A stretch of 64,000 nucleotides of DNA from contig NZ_CP114978.1 of the NCBI RefSeq assembly GCF_027498035.1, positions 4,092,001-4,156,000 on the forward strand. The letters run 5' to 3'. This DNA is from Pseudoxanthomonas sp. Its GTDB lineage: Bacteria; Pseudomonadota; Gammaproteobacteria; Xanthomonadales; Xanthomonadaceae. Each line of letters starts with the position of its first letter. Within the stretch, counting starts at the first letter, position 1. The translations under genes and the position numbers were made by a program. Shown here one piece after another: positions 18,809 to 28,382 of the stretch. The notes under the pieces were generated by a model. That model was given only the letters and a program-made list of their open reading frames with translations, did no database searches and was not told where the DNA came from.

Positions 18809-19596
18809 GGGCGTTCCCCTGTGGAATTCACCTCGACAAGGGTACCGGCAAAGGCGCGGGTGTCGTAGTCGAAACCGACCTTGCCGTCGATGGCGGTCGC
18901 ATCGAACAGCACCTGCAGCGCGGCCAGCATCGGCGCGTAGCGGGGATGGCCTTCCTGCGGGGCGTAGGACGAGGACAGCAGCCGGCCGCGCAGGGCGTCG
19001 AAATCCAGCTGCTGGCCGTGGTCGAAGCGGGCCATGCCGCGCAGGCCGCCGTCGAACCAGGCTTCCATCGATGCATCGTCGTTGTAGCGTTCGGACACGC
19101 TGGAATAATCCAGCCCGTAGTCCAGCAGCAGTTGTTCGTAGCCTTCCAGGAACGGCGTGCCGGCCAGCCGGCGCGAATTCCAGAACACCACCGCCAGCCC
19201 GCCCGGGCGCAGGATGCGCCGCCACTCGGCCTTGACTGCCTGCTGGTCGAACCAGTGGAACGCCTGTGCCGCGGTCACCAGGTCCACGCTGGCATCGGCC
19301 AGGCTGGTGGCTTCAGCCGTACCGGCGGCGGTGGCGAAGCGTGCATCGCCGCCCAGCCAGTCTTCCGCAGCCGCGCGCATGGCGGCGTTGGGTTCGACCG
19401 CAGTCACCGGATGGCCGGCATCCAGGAACAGCTTGCAGGAAATGCCGGTGCCGGCGCCGATGTCGGCCACGGAAGCATGAGCGGGCACTTGCAGCTCGCG
19501 GTGCAGCCAATCCACCAGGGCGGTCGGATAGTCGGGTCGATAGCGCACGTAATCGGCCACGCGCGAGGTGAAGCGTTCAGTGGAGTTCAGCGCCAT
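18805..19596 (-). CDS. class I SAM-dependent methyltransferase
   Basis: 263 residues. Motif I is VADIGAGTGISCKLF, followed by an acidic VTAVEPN strand, AAQAFHWFD and LRPGGLAVVFWN, all characteristic of the UbiE/YcgJ-like small-molecule methyltransferases. The substrate cannot be deduced. The start at 19596 has AAGGAA at good spacing; longer in-frame starts lack this. Confidence 0.87.
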   Translation of the reverse strand: MALNSTERFTSRVADYVRYRPDYPTALVDWLHRELQVPAHASVADIGAGTGISCKLFLDAGHPVTAVEPNAAMRAAAEDWLGGDARFATAAGTAEATSLADASVDLVTAAQAFHWFDQQAVKAEWRRILRPGGLAVVFWNSRRLAGTPFLEGYEQLLLDYGLDYSSVSERYNDDASMEAWFDGGLRGMARFDHGQQLDFDALRGRLLSSSYAPQEGHPRYAPMLAALQVLFDATAIDGKVGFDYDTRAFAGTLVEVNSTGERP

Positions 19597-19767
19597 GTGG
19601 GGTTCCTTCGCAGCTGTCCCGCGAAAAGCGCAGGCCTGAGGCGATGGGGGCGCGCAGGTAGGGCTTTCCGGGATGCCGCAGACAGGGGGGGGCACGGCAT
19701 GGCCGGCGATTTTAACAGGCGGAGTCGCTCCGTCGTTGCCGCGCGCTACGCAATGGGCCGATCCTCT

Positions 19768-19984
19768 GTAGAGCGGAGCTTGCTCCGCTGGGCTCTCCCG
19801 TGATCCGCCCGATATAGAGCGGAGCTTGTGGCAATCCCCTTTTGGGGACTCCGCCGGGGCTCTCCCCCGTGCTCTGGATGAAAGGAGGTCCTGTAGAGCG
19901 GAGCTTGCTCCGCTGGGGCTCTCCTGTGATCCAACCGAAAGCAGCGGAGTCCCAAAAAAGGAATTGCCACAAGCTCCGCTCTAC
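19768..19984. repeat. cluster of GTAG-type REP elements
   Basis: Two direct units of GTAGAGCGGAGCTTGCTCCG (19768 and 19893), each with an 8-bp hairpin AGCGGAGC-TT-GCTCCGCT, plus a degenerate unit at about 19816 and an inverted terminal unit ending GCTCTAC at 19984. Short hairpins such as CCCCTTTTGGGG lie between them. Same family as the copy at 9475. The cluster fills the gap before the Mur ligase gene and touches its stop codon. Confidence 0.8.
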
Positions 19985-21768
19985 AGGTTTTCGTCTGCTT
20001 CGGCAGGTGGCGGGGCCGGCACCGGCTCCCCCGGTCGCCAGCCGGTTTCGACCATCTGGTCCAGCAGGGCGACCACGCGTTCGCGCGCATCCAGTTCGTG
20101 CACGGGCAGGACCAGCAGGTCGCCTTCGCGTGCCCAGGTCAGCGGCGCACGCGCGGCTTCGACTTCATCCATGCGCAGGGCAATCGTGCCCAGGGCGATC
20201 CCGTCGGCCAGCAGCTGGGCGTGCATGAGCCCGGCCACCTCGCCCGGCGCGCGGCCACGCGCATAGCCCGGCAGGTCCTTGAGGACCAGCAGCTCGGGCC
20301 GGTAGGCCGCGGCAATGCTGGCCACCGCGCGCAGGTCGGCGTCCTCGCGGTTGCCGGCGCCGCCCAGCACGATCGCCAGCCGGCCGTCGCGTTCGCCGGC
20401 GCCGACGGCATCGAGCAGGCCGCGCAGGCCGTCCGGGTTGTGCGCGTAGTCCAGGTACACCTGGACATCGCCGAAGGCCCAATGCTGCAGGCGGCCGGGG
20501 TTGTCGTGCGGGTCATGGCCGAAGCGCGCCAGGACCTGCGCGATCGTGGCCGGGGCGATGCCCAGTGCGCTGGCTGCCAGCGCAGCGCCCGCCAGGTTCT
20601 CGATGTTGTAACCGGCGCGATTGCCCAGGCTCAGCGGCATGTCGGCGGTGGCGCCCAGGTCGTGGTCTTCGCCCGCAAGCGACAGCCAAAGATGGCCCTC
20701 GCGCACGCCGCAGGCGGGCTGGTGGCCGGCCCGCTGCGCGACCAGCAGCGGATGGTCGAAATCCCGCGAATGCCAGGCCAGCGGACACGACAGCGCACCG
20801 GCCTGCGCGCGCAGCAGCGCATCGTCGGCGTTCAGCACCAGCCGTCCGCCTACGCCAATCGCACGCGCCACGGTCAGCTTCACCGCGGCCAGGTCGTCGA
20901 GTCCATGCACGCCGTACTCGCCGAAATGGTCGGCGGCGACATTGGTGACCACTGCGACGTTGGCGCGGCAGGTCGCAAGGCCACGGCGCAGCATGCCGCC
21001 GCGCGCGGTTTCCAGCACGGCGGCCTGCGCACGACCCTGGCGCAATGCGGTGCGGGCACCGGTCGGGCCGGAGAAATCACCGGTTTCCAGTGCCTGCCCG
21101 CTGAAAAACACGCCATCGGTACAGCTGTGCGCGGTGCGCCAGCCGTGCGCTTCGCACAGCGCGGCCAGCAGGCGCACGGTGGTGGTCTTGCCGTTGGAGC
21201 CGGTGACCAGCGCGGTGGGTACCCCGTGCAGGCGCGGCCACGGGATATCGGCAGGGTCGGGGAGTTCGTCCAGGAACCAGCTGCGCGCGCCATCGCCGCT
21301 GCCCAGGGTCAGTTCGTCCTCGTCCAGCAGGAAGGGCAGGTCATGCGCGTCGGCCTCGGCCTGCAGCGCGGCCAGCTGCGGCATGGCTTCGGCGGCGGCG
21401 GATGCACGTAGCGTCCGCAGGGCCGATTCGACATCCCACACCGCCGCATGGCCGGGTGCGTGGAAGCGCTCGGCTTCGCTGCCGGTGGCCTGCCACCAGG
21501 CCCACTCGTTGACCTCGGTGGCGGTGTAGAGCTGATCCAGCGGCGCGGCAAACGCCAGGGTCACGCCGCTGGCATGCACGCGCTGGTGCACGGCATCGTC
21601 GGGCCAGCCGAGCGCGCGCCGCATCTGTCGCACCAGGCCGCGCCAGCGCGTGGGCGCGATGCTGTCGAAGGCCAGCCCTTCGGCGGACTCCAGCGCCGCG
21701 CCGGTGCCGGCGAAATAGACGTTGCAGCCGGTCAGGCGGCGGGAATCCTGGAACGGCTCAGCAAGCAT
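19981..21768 (-). CDS. Mur ligase-like partner of cyanophycin synthetase
   Basis: 595 residues. The C-terminal two thirds are a Mur ligase: ATP loop GSNGKTTTVRLL, ETARGGMLRRGL, NVAADHFGEYG and LDYAHNPDGLRGLL. These closely parallel the ligase half of cphA upstream. The N-terminal 170 residues lack the ATP-grasp fold seen in CphA, so this is not a full synthetase. Given the cphB-cphA-this order, it probably acts on the same Asp/Arg polymer or a related dipeptide, by analogy with shorter CphA-like proteins; the activity is inferred. Confidence 0.8.
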   Translation of the reverse strand: MLAEPFQDSRRLTGCNVYFAGTGAALESAEGLAFDSIAPTRWRGLVRQMRRALGWPDDAVHQRVHASGVTLAFAAPLDQLYTATEVNEWAWWQATGSEAERFHAPGHAAVWDVESALRTLRASAAAEAMPQLAALQAEADAHDLPFLLDEDELTLGSGDGARSWFLDELPDPADIPWPRLHGVPTALVTGSNGKTTTVRLLAALCEAHGWRTAHSCTDGVFFSGQALETGDFSGPTGARTALRQGRAQAAVLETARGGMLRRGLATCRANVAVVTNVAADHFGEYGVHGLDDLAAVKLTVARAIGVGGRLVLNADDALLRAQAGALSCPLAWHSRDFDHPLLVAQRAGHQPACGVREGHLWLSLAGEDHDLGATADMPLSLGNRAGYNIENLAGAALAASALGIAPATIAQVLARFGHDPHDNPGRLQHWAFGDVQVYLDYAHNPDGLRGLLDAVGAGERDGRLAIVLGGAGNREDADLRAVASIAAAYRPELLVLKDLPGYARGRAPGEVAGLMHAQLLADGIALGTIALRMDEVEAARAPLTWAREGDLLVLPVHELDARERVVALLDQMVETGWRPGEPVPAPPPAEADENL

Positions 21769-21829
21769 GCAGATCCTTTTGCGTACGACCAGGGCGAGGC
21801 GCCGCTGCTTGTCCTGCGCGCATCAAGAT

Positions 21830-21960
21830 GCTGGCGTCATCCCCCCGAACGCGGGGACCGAGCGCCTCTGCTTCGCGGAACGAAGGACGCCGGATGACCA
21901 GCCGTTCGGCTGTTGTAGAGCACTTCGCCGCCTTCGCGGGAATGACGGCTTCCGGGGCAT
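21830..21960. repeat. imperfect intergenic repeat (GTCATCCCCgaaCGCGGGG type)
   Basis: The cphA-to-ligase gap holds palindromic pieces such as CCCCGAACGCGGGG and CGCCTTCGCGGGAATGACG. These resemble the dispersed GTCATTCCCGCG repeats of many proteobacteria. No coding potential is evident. Confidence 0.45.
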
Positions 21961-21975
21961 GCGTGGGCTGCTGCA

Positions 21976-24777
21976 TTAATCGCTCTGCTCATCCACGCGT
22001 TCGAACACCAGGCCGCGCTCGTCGCGGACCATGCCTTCCAGCATCGCGGCCAGGGTGTCGTCGATGTCCTGATCCTGCGTGATCGGCGTTTCGATCACGG
22101 GTGCACTGACGCGCGCTGCGTCGCCAACCGGTTTGAACTTGGTGATCTGCTTCCAGGTGCGCGCCAGTGCGTCGGCGAAGATCAGCAGCAGGTCGCCGGG
22201 CTGGCCCATGTGCAGCGCAGCGTCGACGGCTTGTTGTTCGTCCGGGATGACGGTGATCGCATCGCTGGCGACGCCGGCGTCCTGCAGCGCCCTGGCGACG
22301 ATGCGCGGCACTTCGTCGCCATCGCGGCCGCGCAGCGAATCGTCGCGGCGCACCACGTAATGGTCGAAGCGACCCGCGACCGCATTGGCGATTTCCGCCA
22401 GGTCCTCGTCGCGGCGGTCGCCCGGCCCGGTGACCACCACGATGCGCCGTCCGGGCACGTCCATGCGCTGGGCCAGGTCGGCCATCACCCCCACCGCGTG
22501 CGCGTTGTGGGCGTAGTCCATCAGCACCTTGAAGGGATGCTCGGCGAACAGGTTCATGCGGCCCGGCGCCTGGTAGAAAGTCGTGTCGAAGGTGCGCAGG
22601 CCCTGGCGGATCGCTTCCAGCTTGATGCCCAGCGAAAACGCCATCGACGCGGCGAACATCGCGTTCTGCACGTTGTGCAGGGCGCGGCCTTCCAACGTCG
22701 CCGGGACCAGGTGCGTCCACATCAGCGGGATGTGGCTGCCCTTGTCGTAGAGCGTGATCATCTGGCCGTTGACGCCGCCTTCCAGGGCGCAGGCGCGGCC
22801 ACCGGCGCGGATGTGTTCGCGCACCAGCGGATGCGAGGGGTTGGTGGTGACGTAGCAGATGGTGCGCGCGTCGGTGTAGGCCGACATCTTGATCACGTTG
22901 GCATCGTCGGCGTTGAGCACCGCGCAGTCGCGCGCCACTTCCACCACGATGCGCTTGACCTCGGCCAGCTGCTCTAGCGTGTCGATGCCCTTCAATCCCA
23001 GGTGATCGGAGGCGACGTTGAGCACCGCGCCGACGTTGACTTCCGGCACGCCCATGCCGGCCCGCAGCAGGCCGCCGCGCGCGGTTTCCAGGATTGCGAT
23101 GTCGATCTGCGGATCGCCCAGCACCATGCGCGCGGACACCGGCCCGGTCATGTCGCCTTCCACCGTGCGCTGGCCGTCGATGTAGACGCCGTCGGTGGTG
23201 GTCATGCCCGGCGTGTAGCCGGCCATCTTGGTGATGTGCGCCAGCATGCGCGAGGTGGTGGTCTTGCCGTTGGTGCCGGTGACGGCGGCGACCGGCACGC
23301 GCGCCGGCGTGCCCGGCGGGAACAACATGTCGATCACCGGCCCGGCGGCGTCGCGCGGCGTGCCTTCGCTGGGCGCCACGTGCATGCGGAAGCCCGGCGC
23401 AGCATTGACCTCGCAGATCGCCCCGCCGATGGTCTTGTAGCTTTCGGCGATGTTGGGGCTGATGAAGTCCACGCCGCCCACGTCCAGGCCGATCGCGCGC
23501 ACCGCGCGCACGGCCATGTCGCGGTTGTCCGGGTGGATGATGTCGGTGACATCGGTGGCAGTGCCGCCGGTGGACAGGTTGGCGGTGGAACGCAGGAACA
23601 CCACTTCACCCTCGGCCGGCACCGAGAAGTGGGAATAGCCCACGCGATCCAGCATCAGGTCGGCCTGTTCGTCCAGTTCCAGCTGGGTCAGCACTTTCTC
23701 GTGGCCGATGCCGCGGCGTGGATCGGCGTTGACCCGGTCGACCAGCTCGGCGATGTCGGCGATGCCATCGCCGACCACGTGGCCGGGCGTGCGCCGGGTC
23801 GCGGCGATCAGTTCGCCATTGACCACCAGCAGGCGATGGTCGTCGCCGGCAATGAAGGTTTCCACGATCACCGAACGCGAATGCTCGCGCGCGGATTCGA
23901 ACCCGGCGCGCACTTCGTCATCGCTGGAAATATTGATGGTGATGCCGCGGCCGTGGTTGCCGTTGTACGGCTTGGTCACCACCGTGCCGCCCAGCCGTTT
24001 GGCCGCGCGCACCGCGCCGCTGGCCTCACTGACCAGCAACTGGCGCGGCACTGGAAGGCCAAGCCCGCCGAGGATGTTGTTGGTTTCTTCCTTGTCGCTG
24101 GCCAGCTCCACCGCGATGTGCGGCGTCTTGCCGGTCACCGTGGCCTGGATGCGCTGCTGGTACTTGCCGTGGCCGAACTGCACCAGCGACTGGTTGTTGA
24201 GGCGGAACCACGGGATGCCGCGGTCTTCGGCCGCCTTGACCAGCGATGCCGTGGACGGTCCGAGCGCACGCCGCTGCGCATAGCGGATGAATTCCACCCG
24301 CGCGGTGTCCCAGTCCCAGTCTTCGGCCAGCTTCTCGCTGCCGCGCAGTTCGGCCGGCACCAGCGAGGTCAGCAGCTTCACCGCCAGTTCGCCGGCGGCG
24401 ATGCCTTCCTCGCGCTGGACGTATTCGTAGACCACGTTGTAGACGCCGCGGCGGTTGTCGCCCACACCGCGGGTCTTGCCGAAGGTGACGTCCTCACCGG
24501 CGATGTTCTGCAGCTCGATGGCGACATGTTCCAGCACATGGCCCAGCCAGGTGCCTTCGCCTTCGCGCATGCGCCGGATCAGGCCGCCGGGTTCGCGGTA
24601 CGAGCAGCCATGTTCGGCCAGGCCGGGCAGGGCCGCGACCAGGCCATCGACGAATGCGCTCCCAAGCCTTGCGGTGGGCCAGTCTTCCAGCGCCTCCAGG
24701 TCCAGCTCGAGCTTGATGACCGGGAAGTGCGCGTACAGCGAGGGACCGACGTAAACCGAACGCTCAAGGACGCGCAT
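21976..24777 (-). CDS. cphA: cyanophycin synthetase
   Basis: 933 residues, slightly longer than the usual 870-900. It builds multi-L-arginyl-poly-L-aspartate in the cytoplasm with two ATP sites. The N-domain and ATP-grasp domain are marked by GTWLGHVLEHVAIELQ, VTKPYNGNHGRGI and EVNAAPGFRMH. The Mur-like ligase half is marked by GTNGKTTTSRML, ETARGGLLRAGMG and MDYAHNAHAVG. It lies 8 bp after cphB and upstream of a second ligase-type gene, so a nitrogen-storage operon is evident. Confidence 0.96.
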   Translation of the reverse strand: MRVLERSVYVGPSLYAHFPVIKLELDLEALEDWPTARLGSAFVDGLVAALPGLAEHGCSYREPGGLIRRMREGEGTWLGHVLEHVAIELQNIAGEDVTFGKTRGVGDNRRGVYNVVYEYVQREEGIAAGELAVKLLTSLVPAELRGSEKLAEDWDWDTARVEFIRYAQRRALGPSTASLVKAAEDRGIPWFRLNNQSLVQFGHGKYQQRIQATVTGKTPHIAVELASDKEETNNILGGLGLPVPRQLLVSEASGAVRAAKRLGGTVVTKPYNGNHGRGITINISSDDEVRAGFESAREHSRSVIVETFIAGDDHRLLVVNGELIAATRRTPGHVVGDGIADIAELVDRVNADPRRGIGHEKVLTQLELDEQADLMLDRVGYSHFSVPAEGEVVFLRSTANLSTGGTATDVTDIIHPDNRDMAVRAVRAIGLDVGGVDFISPNIAESYKTIGGAICEVNAAPGFRMHVAPSEGTPRDAAGPVIDMLFPPGTPARVPVAAVTGTNGKTTTSRMLAHITKMAGYTPGMTTTDGVYIDGQRTVEGDMTGPVSARMVLGDPQIDIAILETARGGLLRAGMGVPEVNVGAVLNVASDHLGLKGIDTLEQLAEVKRIVVEVARDCAVLNADDANVIKMSAYTDARTICYVTTNPSHPLVREHIRAGGRACALEGGVNGQMITLYDKGSHIPLMWTHLVPATLEGRALHNVQNAMFAASMAFSLGIKLEAIRQGLRTFDTTFYQAPGRMNLFAEHPFKVLMDYAHNAHAVGVMADLAQRMDVPGRRIVVVTGPGDRRDEDLAEIANAVAGRFDHYVVRRDDSLRGRDGDEVPRIVARALQDAGVASDAITVIPDEQQAVDAALHMGQPGDLLLIFADALARTWKQITKFKPVGDAARVSAPVIETPITQDQDIDDTLAAMLEGMVRDERGLVFERVDEQSD

Positions 24778-24785
24778 GCACTACC

Positions 24786-25628
24786 TCATGTCTTGGAAGG
24801 GGAGAGCGAGCCTGCCGACGCCTTGCGGGTGGCCAGGTTGAAGGTGGCACCGGCCAGCAGGATGTGCATGGTCATGCCCAGCATGCACACCGGCTGGTTC
24901 TCGCTGGCATCGGCCATCGAGGAAAAGCTCAGGTCGCCGGCATCGACCACGGTGACCGAGCCGGAGCCTTCGACTTCCAGCGTGTTGTCCGGGCCGATGA
25001 AGGCCGCGGTGTCCTCGTCCAGGCCGATGCCGATGGCGAACGGGTTGTAGGCCAGCGCCGCGATCAGCCGGCCCAGGCGATCGCGCTGGCGGAAGTGCTG
25101 GTCGATCACGAAACGGTTGGTCAGGCCCAGCCCCGGCGCCAGGCGCACCGAATCGGCCTGCGGCGCCGAGCCTTCCTTGCCGAACGCAATCATGTGTTCG
25201 GACAGGATGCTGGCCCCGGCGCTGGTGCCGCCGACGGTGACCCCGGCCGCATTGCAGGCGCGGATCATCTGCGCGGCGGGTGTGCCGCCCAGGATGGTGG
25301 ACAGGCGCAACTGGTTGCCGCCGGTGAAGAAGATCGCGCTGGCGCGTTCGATCCGGTCCAGCCGGCCGCTGTCCTGGCAGTCGCGGCGGGTGTCGAAATC
25401 GACCACGTCCACCTTGCGCGCGCCCAGTTCGCCGAACAGGCGCTCGTAGCGCGGCCCGGTGTCGCGCAGCTGGCTGGCGGTGGGAATGACTACGATCTCG
25501 GCCTGGTCGCCGCCGGAGACCTCGACGAACCGTTTCAGGATGCGCGGGCTTTCACCCTTGTTTTCAGCGCCCCCGATGGGGACGATCCAGCCTCGTTCGT
25601 CGCCCTGGGCGACCTTGCTCGGACACAT
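24786..25628 (-). CDS. cphB: cyanophycinase
   Basis: 280 residues, peptidase family S51. It releases beta-Asp-Arg dipeptides from cyanophycin. The nucleophile Ser136 is in VGGTSAGAS, close to Ser132 of the Synechocystis enzyme; FFTGGNQLRL and IGIGLDEDTA are also conserved. No signal peptide, so it acts on intracellular granules. I start at the ATG 25628 (MCPSKVAQ); an upstream in-frame start at 25727 would add a basic stretch without similarity. Confidence 0.93.
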   Translation of the reverse strand: MCPSKVAQGDERGWIVPIGGAENKGESPRILKRFVEVSGGDQAEIVVIPTASQLRDTGPRYERLFGELGARKVDVVDFDTRRDCQDSGRLDRIERASAIFFTGGNQLRLSTILGGTPAAQMIRACNAAGVTVGGTSAGASILSEHMIAFGKEGSAPQADSVRLAPGLGLTNRFVIDQHFRQRDRLGRLIAALAYNPFAIGIGLDEDTAAFIGPDNTLEVEGSGSVTVVDAGDLSFSSMADASENQPVCMLGMTMHILLAGATFNLATRKASAGSLSPSKT

Positions 25629-25835
25629 GACGGCTTGTTGAACTCCAGCGGAAAGGACAGAGCCGGTTGCGCGCCTTGGGCAGCGCCGGGACGCCGGCGC
25701 CATGGGCGCGACGACCCTGGCCGGCACGGTAGCACGCAGCCGCGCTGGCCCCGCGTCGGGCCAACGGCAGGAAGGAAAAAGAAACGGCGAAGTTGCCCGC
25801 GCCGTGGTGTCAGCCGGTGTCCGCAGTGCGATGGC

Positions 25836-28382
25836 CTAGCTGGCCGATGTGACCGGCAGCGTATGGCTGGCTGCGCGCAGACCGCGCACGGTGGCACGGA
25901 TCTGGACGGTGCCGGTCCCGGCCTTGCTCTGCAGCACGGCCATGCACAGGCCGTTGAAGGTCCTGCGCTGAGTGGCCTTGTCGGCCTCGTGGCTGGAGGG
26001 GTCGCCATTGCCTACGCCGATCACCTGCGCAGGGCCGCTGACGGCGAAGGACACCAGATGCGCCGCGTCGGGCACCTGGATGCCCTTTGCATCGACCACC
26101 TCGGCCACCAGGATCGCCACGTCGCGGCCATCCCCGCGCAGCGCACCGCTGTCGGTGCGCAGGACCACGGCTGCTGCGGGCCCGGCGGTGTGGCGCTGCT
26201 GGCGCAGGACCTGCACCCCGCCGCGGAAGCCGCGGGCTTCGATCTGGCCCGGGACATATCGCACGCGCCATTCGACATGCCCATGCCGTGGCACCTCGCG
26301 CCGGCCCATGCTGACGCCGTTGACCAGCAGTTCGACCTGTTCCAGGTTGCTGTGGCACCACACATCCACCATGCCGTTGGCGACCTCCGGCAGGGCGTCC
26401 CAGTTCCAGTGCGGGAACAGGTGCAGCACCGGTTCGTCAGTCCACTGCGCGCGGTAATACCAGTAGTTGTCCTTGGGAAAGCCGCAGCTGTCGAGCACGC
26501 CGAACTGCGAGGCCACGTTGGGCCAGCGGTTGTAGGGCGTGGGCTCGCCGCGATAGTCGAAACCGGTCCAGATGAAGCCGCCGGACACGTACGGGCGCTC
26601 GGCCACGAACGCCCACCACGCCTCGGAGGTGGATGCCCACCACGGGTGGTCCATGTCGTAGGCGCGTGCGTAGCCGCGCTCGGTGTCGGCGAAGTAGTTG
26701 CCGCGCGTGGATACGGTGCTGGCCGTCTCGCTGCCGTACACCGGGATCTCGGGATAGCGCGCGTGGAAGGCGTCGAGCTGGTTGGTGCGGTAATTGAAGC
26801 CCACCACGTCCACTACCTGGCTGACGCCTTCGCCAAAGCCCTTGTCCATGGCGAAGGTGGTCGGGCGGGTCGGATCGAGCCGCCGCACCAGTCCCTGCAT
26901 GGTGCCCACGATGCGCACGCCACGCTCGGTGACCATCTGCGGTTCTTCGTTGCCCAGTGACCAGGCAATCAGACTGGGCCGGTTGCGGTCGCGCAGCAGC
27001 AGGCGGCGCAGTTCGTCCATTGCCTCCGGGTCGGAGGACATGCGTCGGGTTTCCTCGATCACCAAAACGCCCAGCTGGTCGCACAGGTCCATCAACTCCG
27101 GCGTGGCCGGGTTGTGCGAGGTGCGGATCGCGTTGCAGCCCATCTGGCGCAGCTGTTGCAGGCGCCAGGCCTGCAAGGCATCGGGAATGGCCGCGCCCAC
27201 GCCTGCGTGGTCCTGGTGGTTGCAGGTGCCCTTGAGCTTGAGCGGCTGGCCGTTGAGCAGGAAACCGCGCTGCGCGTCGAAGGCGATGTTGCGCACGCCG
27301 AAGGGCGTGTGCACCGTATCGCGCAGCACGCCGCCCACGCGCACCTCGGTCACCAGCTGGTACAGGTGCGGGGTCTGGGTCGACCACAGCCGTGGGGCGG
27401 GGAAGGCCAGGGTCTGGCTCAGTGTGGCTTGGGTGCCCGCCGGCAGCAGGACGGCAGGCAGGGTGGCTTGGGCAACTTGGCGCTGGTCCTGGTCCAGCAC
27501 GCGCACGCTGGCCACAGCGTTGGCCGGCTGGGCGCCGTCGTTGCACACGGTGATGTCCACCGGGCCGCGCGCCTGTCCCTGGTCGGGCTGGCAGCGCACG
27601 GCGATGCCGCCGAAGGGCACGTGGACTGGATCGTGCTTGCGTAGCCACACGTGGCGGTAGATGCCGGCGCCTTCGTAGAACCAGCCTTCGCCCAGCGTGG
27701 CGTCCACGCGCACGGCGATGACGTTACGCTGGCCGTAGTCCAGCACGTCGGTCAGGTCGACCTCGAAGCCGGCATAGCCGCTGGCATTGGCGCCCACCAC
27801 GTGCCCGTTGCAGAACACCAGGCAGTCGCGGAACACGCCGTCGAACTCCAGCACGATGCGGCGGCCGGCGTCCTGCGCCGGGATGTCCAGCGTGGTGCGA
27901 TACCAGCCCACGCTGGTCTCGGGATAGTTGCGGCCCAGCGGCCGGTAGCCGTGCGCGGCGGCCGGGTCATCGCCGGTGGCCGGCGCGTCGGGGTTGGGCA
28001 CCAGCGGCAGCTCCACCGCCCAGTCGTGCGGCAGGCTTACCGCGCGCCAGTCGCTGTCGTCGAAGGCGGCCATCGCCGCCTCGGCGGTGTCCTTGCCAGC
28101 CTTGGCGTAGGTGCGCTGGTAGGTACCAAAGCCGAAGTCACGCGCCGCGTCGTTGGCGTGTCCCAGGTGGAAGCGCCAGCCATCGTCGAACGCGTGCCGC
28201 TCGCGCTTGCCGGGCGTTGCGGTGCCGGCTGCCGCCGCACCGGCCAGTGCGCCGGCCGTCACCGTGACACCGGGCGGCTGCGGTGCGGACAGCCCCATGG
28301 CGCGGCCGGTCGCGGGCAGTGCGGCGGCCACGCTGCCGGCCATCACCGAGAGCAGTACCTCCCGTCGCGTCAGCTCGGTCAC
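25836..28382 (-). CDS. GH2 beta-galactosidase, exported
   Basis: 848 residues. The N-terminus carries a twin-arginine-like signal (TRREVLLS then a hydrophobic run). Sugar-binding, immunoglobulin-like and TIM-barrel domains follow in GH2 order. The acid/base is Glu479 in SLGNE and the nucleophile about Glu552 in YGSETAS. It should split galacto-oligosaccharides made by the GH53 enzyme, in the periplasm. The GTG start at 28382 overlaps the GH53 stop as GTGA and is preferred; a longer frame from 28502 overlaps GH53 coding sequence. Confidence 0.92.
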   Translation of the reverse strand: MTELTRREVLLSVMAGSVAAALPATGRAMGLSAPQPPGVTVTAGALAGAAAAGTATPGKRERHAFDDGWRFHLGHANDAARDFGFGTYQRTYAKAGKDTAEAAMAAFDDSDWRAVSLPHDWAVELPLVPNPDAPATGDDPAAAHGYRPLGRNYPETSVGWYRTTLDIPAQDAGRRIVLEFDGVFRDCLVFCNGHVVGANASGYAGFEVDLTDVLDYGQRNVIAVRVDATLGEGWFYEGAGIYRHVWLRKHDPVHVPFGGIAVRCQPDQGQARGPVDITVCNDGAQPANAVASVRVLDQDQRQVAQATLPAVLLPAGTQATLSQTLAFPAPRLWSTQTPHLYQLVTEVRVGGVLRDTVHTPFGVRNIAFDAQRGFLLNGQPLKLKGTCNHQDHAGVGAAIPDALQAWRLQQLRQMGCNAIRTSHNPATPELMDLCDQLGVLVIEETRRMSSDPEAMDELRRLLLRDRNRPSLIAWSLGNEEPQMVTERGVRIVGTMQGLVRRLDPTRPTTFAMDKGFGEGVSQVVDVVGFNYRTNQLDAFHARYPEIPVYGSETASTVSTRGNYFADTERGYARAYDMDHPWWASTSEAWWAFVAERPYVSGGFIWTGFDYRGEPTPYNRWPNVASQFGVLDSCGFPKDNYWYYRAQWTDEPVLHLFPHWNWDALPEVANGMVDVWCHSNLEQVELLVNGVSMGRREVPRHGHVEWRVRYVPGQIEARGFRGGVQVLRQQRHTAGPAAAVVLRTDSGALRGDGRDVAILVAEVVDAKGIQVPDAAHLVSFAVSGPAQVIGVGNGDPSSHEADKATQRRTFNGLCMAVLQSKAGTGTVQIRATVRGLRAASHTLPVTSAS

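Noticed and set aside
24864..26960. 698-codon plus-strand frame opposite cphB and the GH2 gene
   Set aside because: Crosses two well-supported minus-strand genes and the gap between them; no motif.
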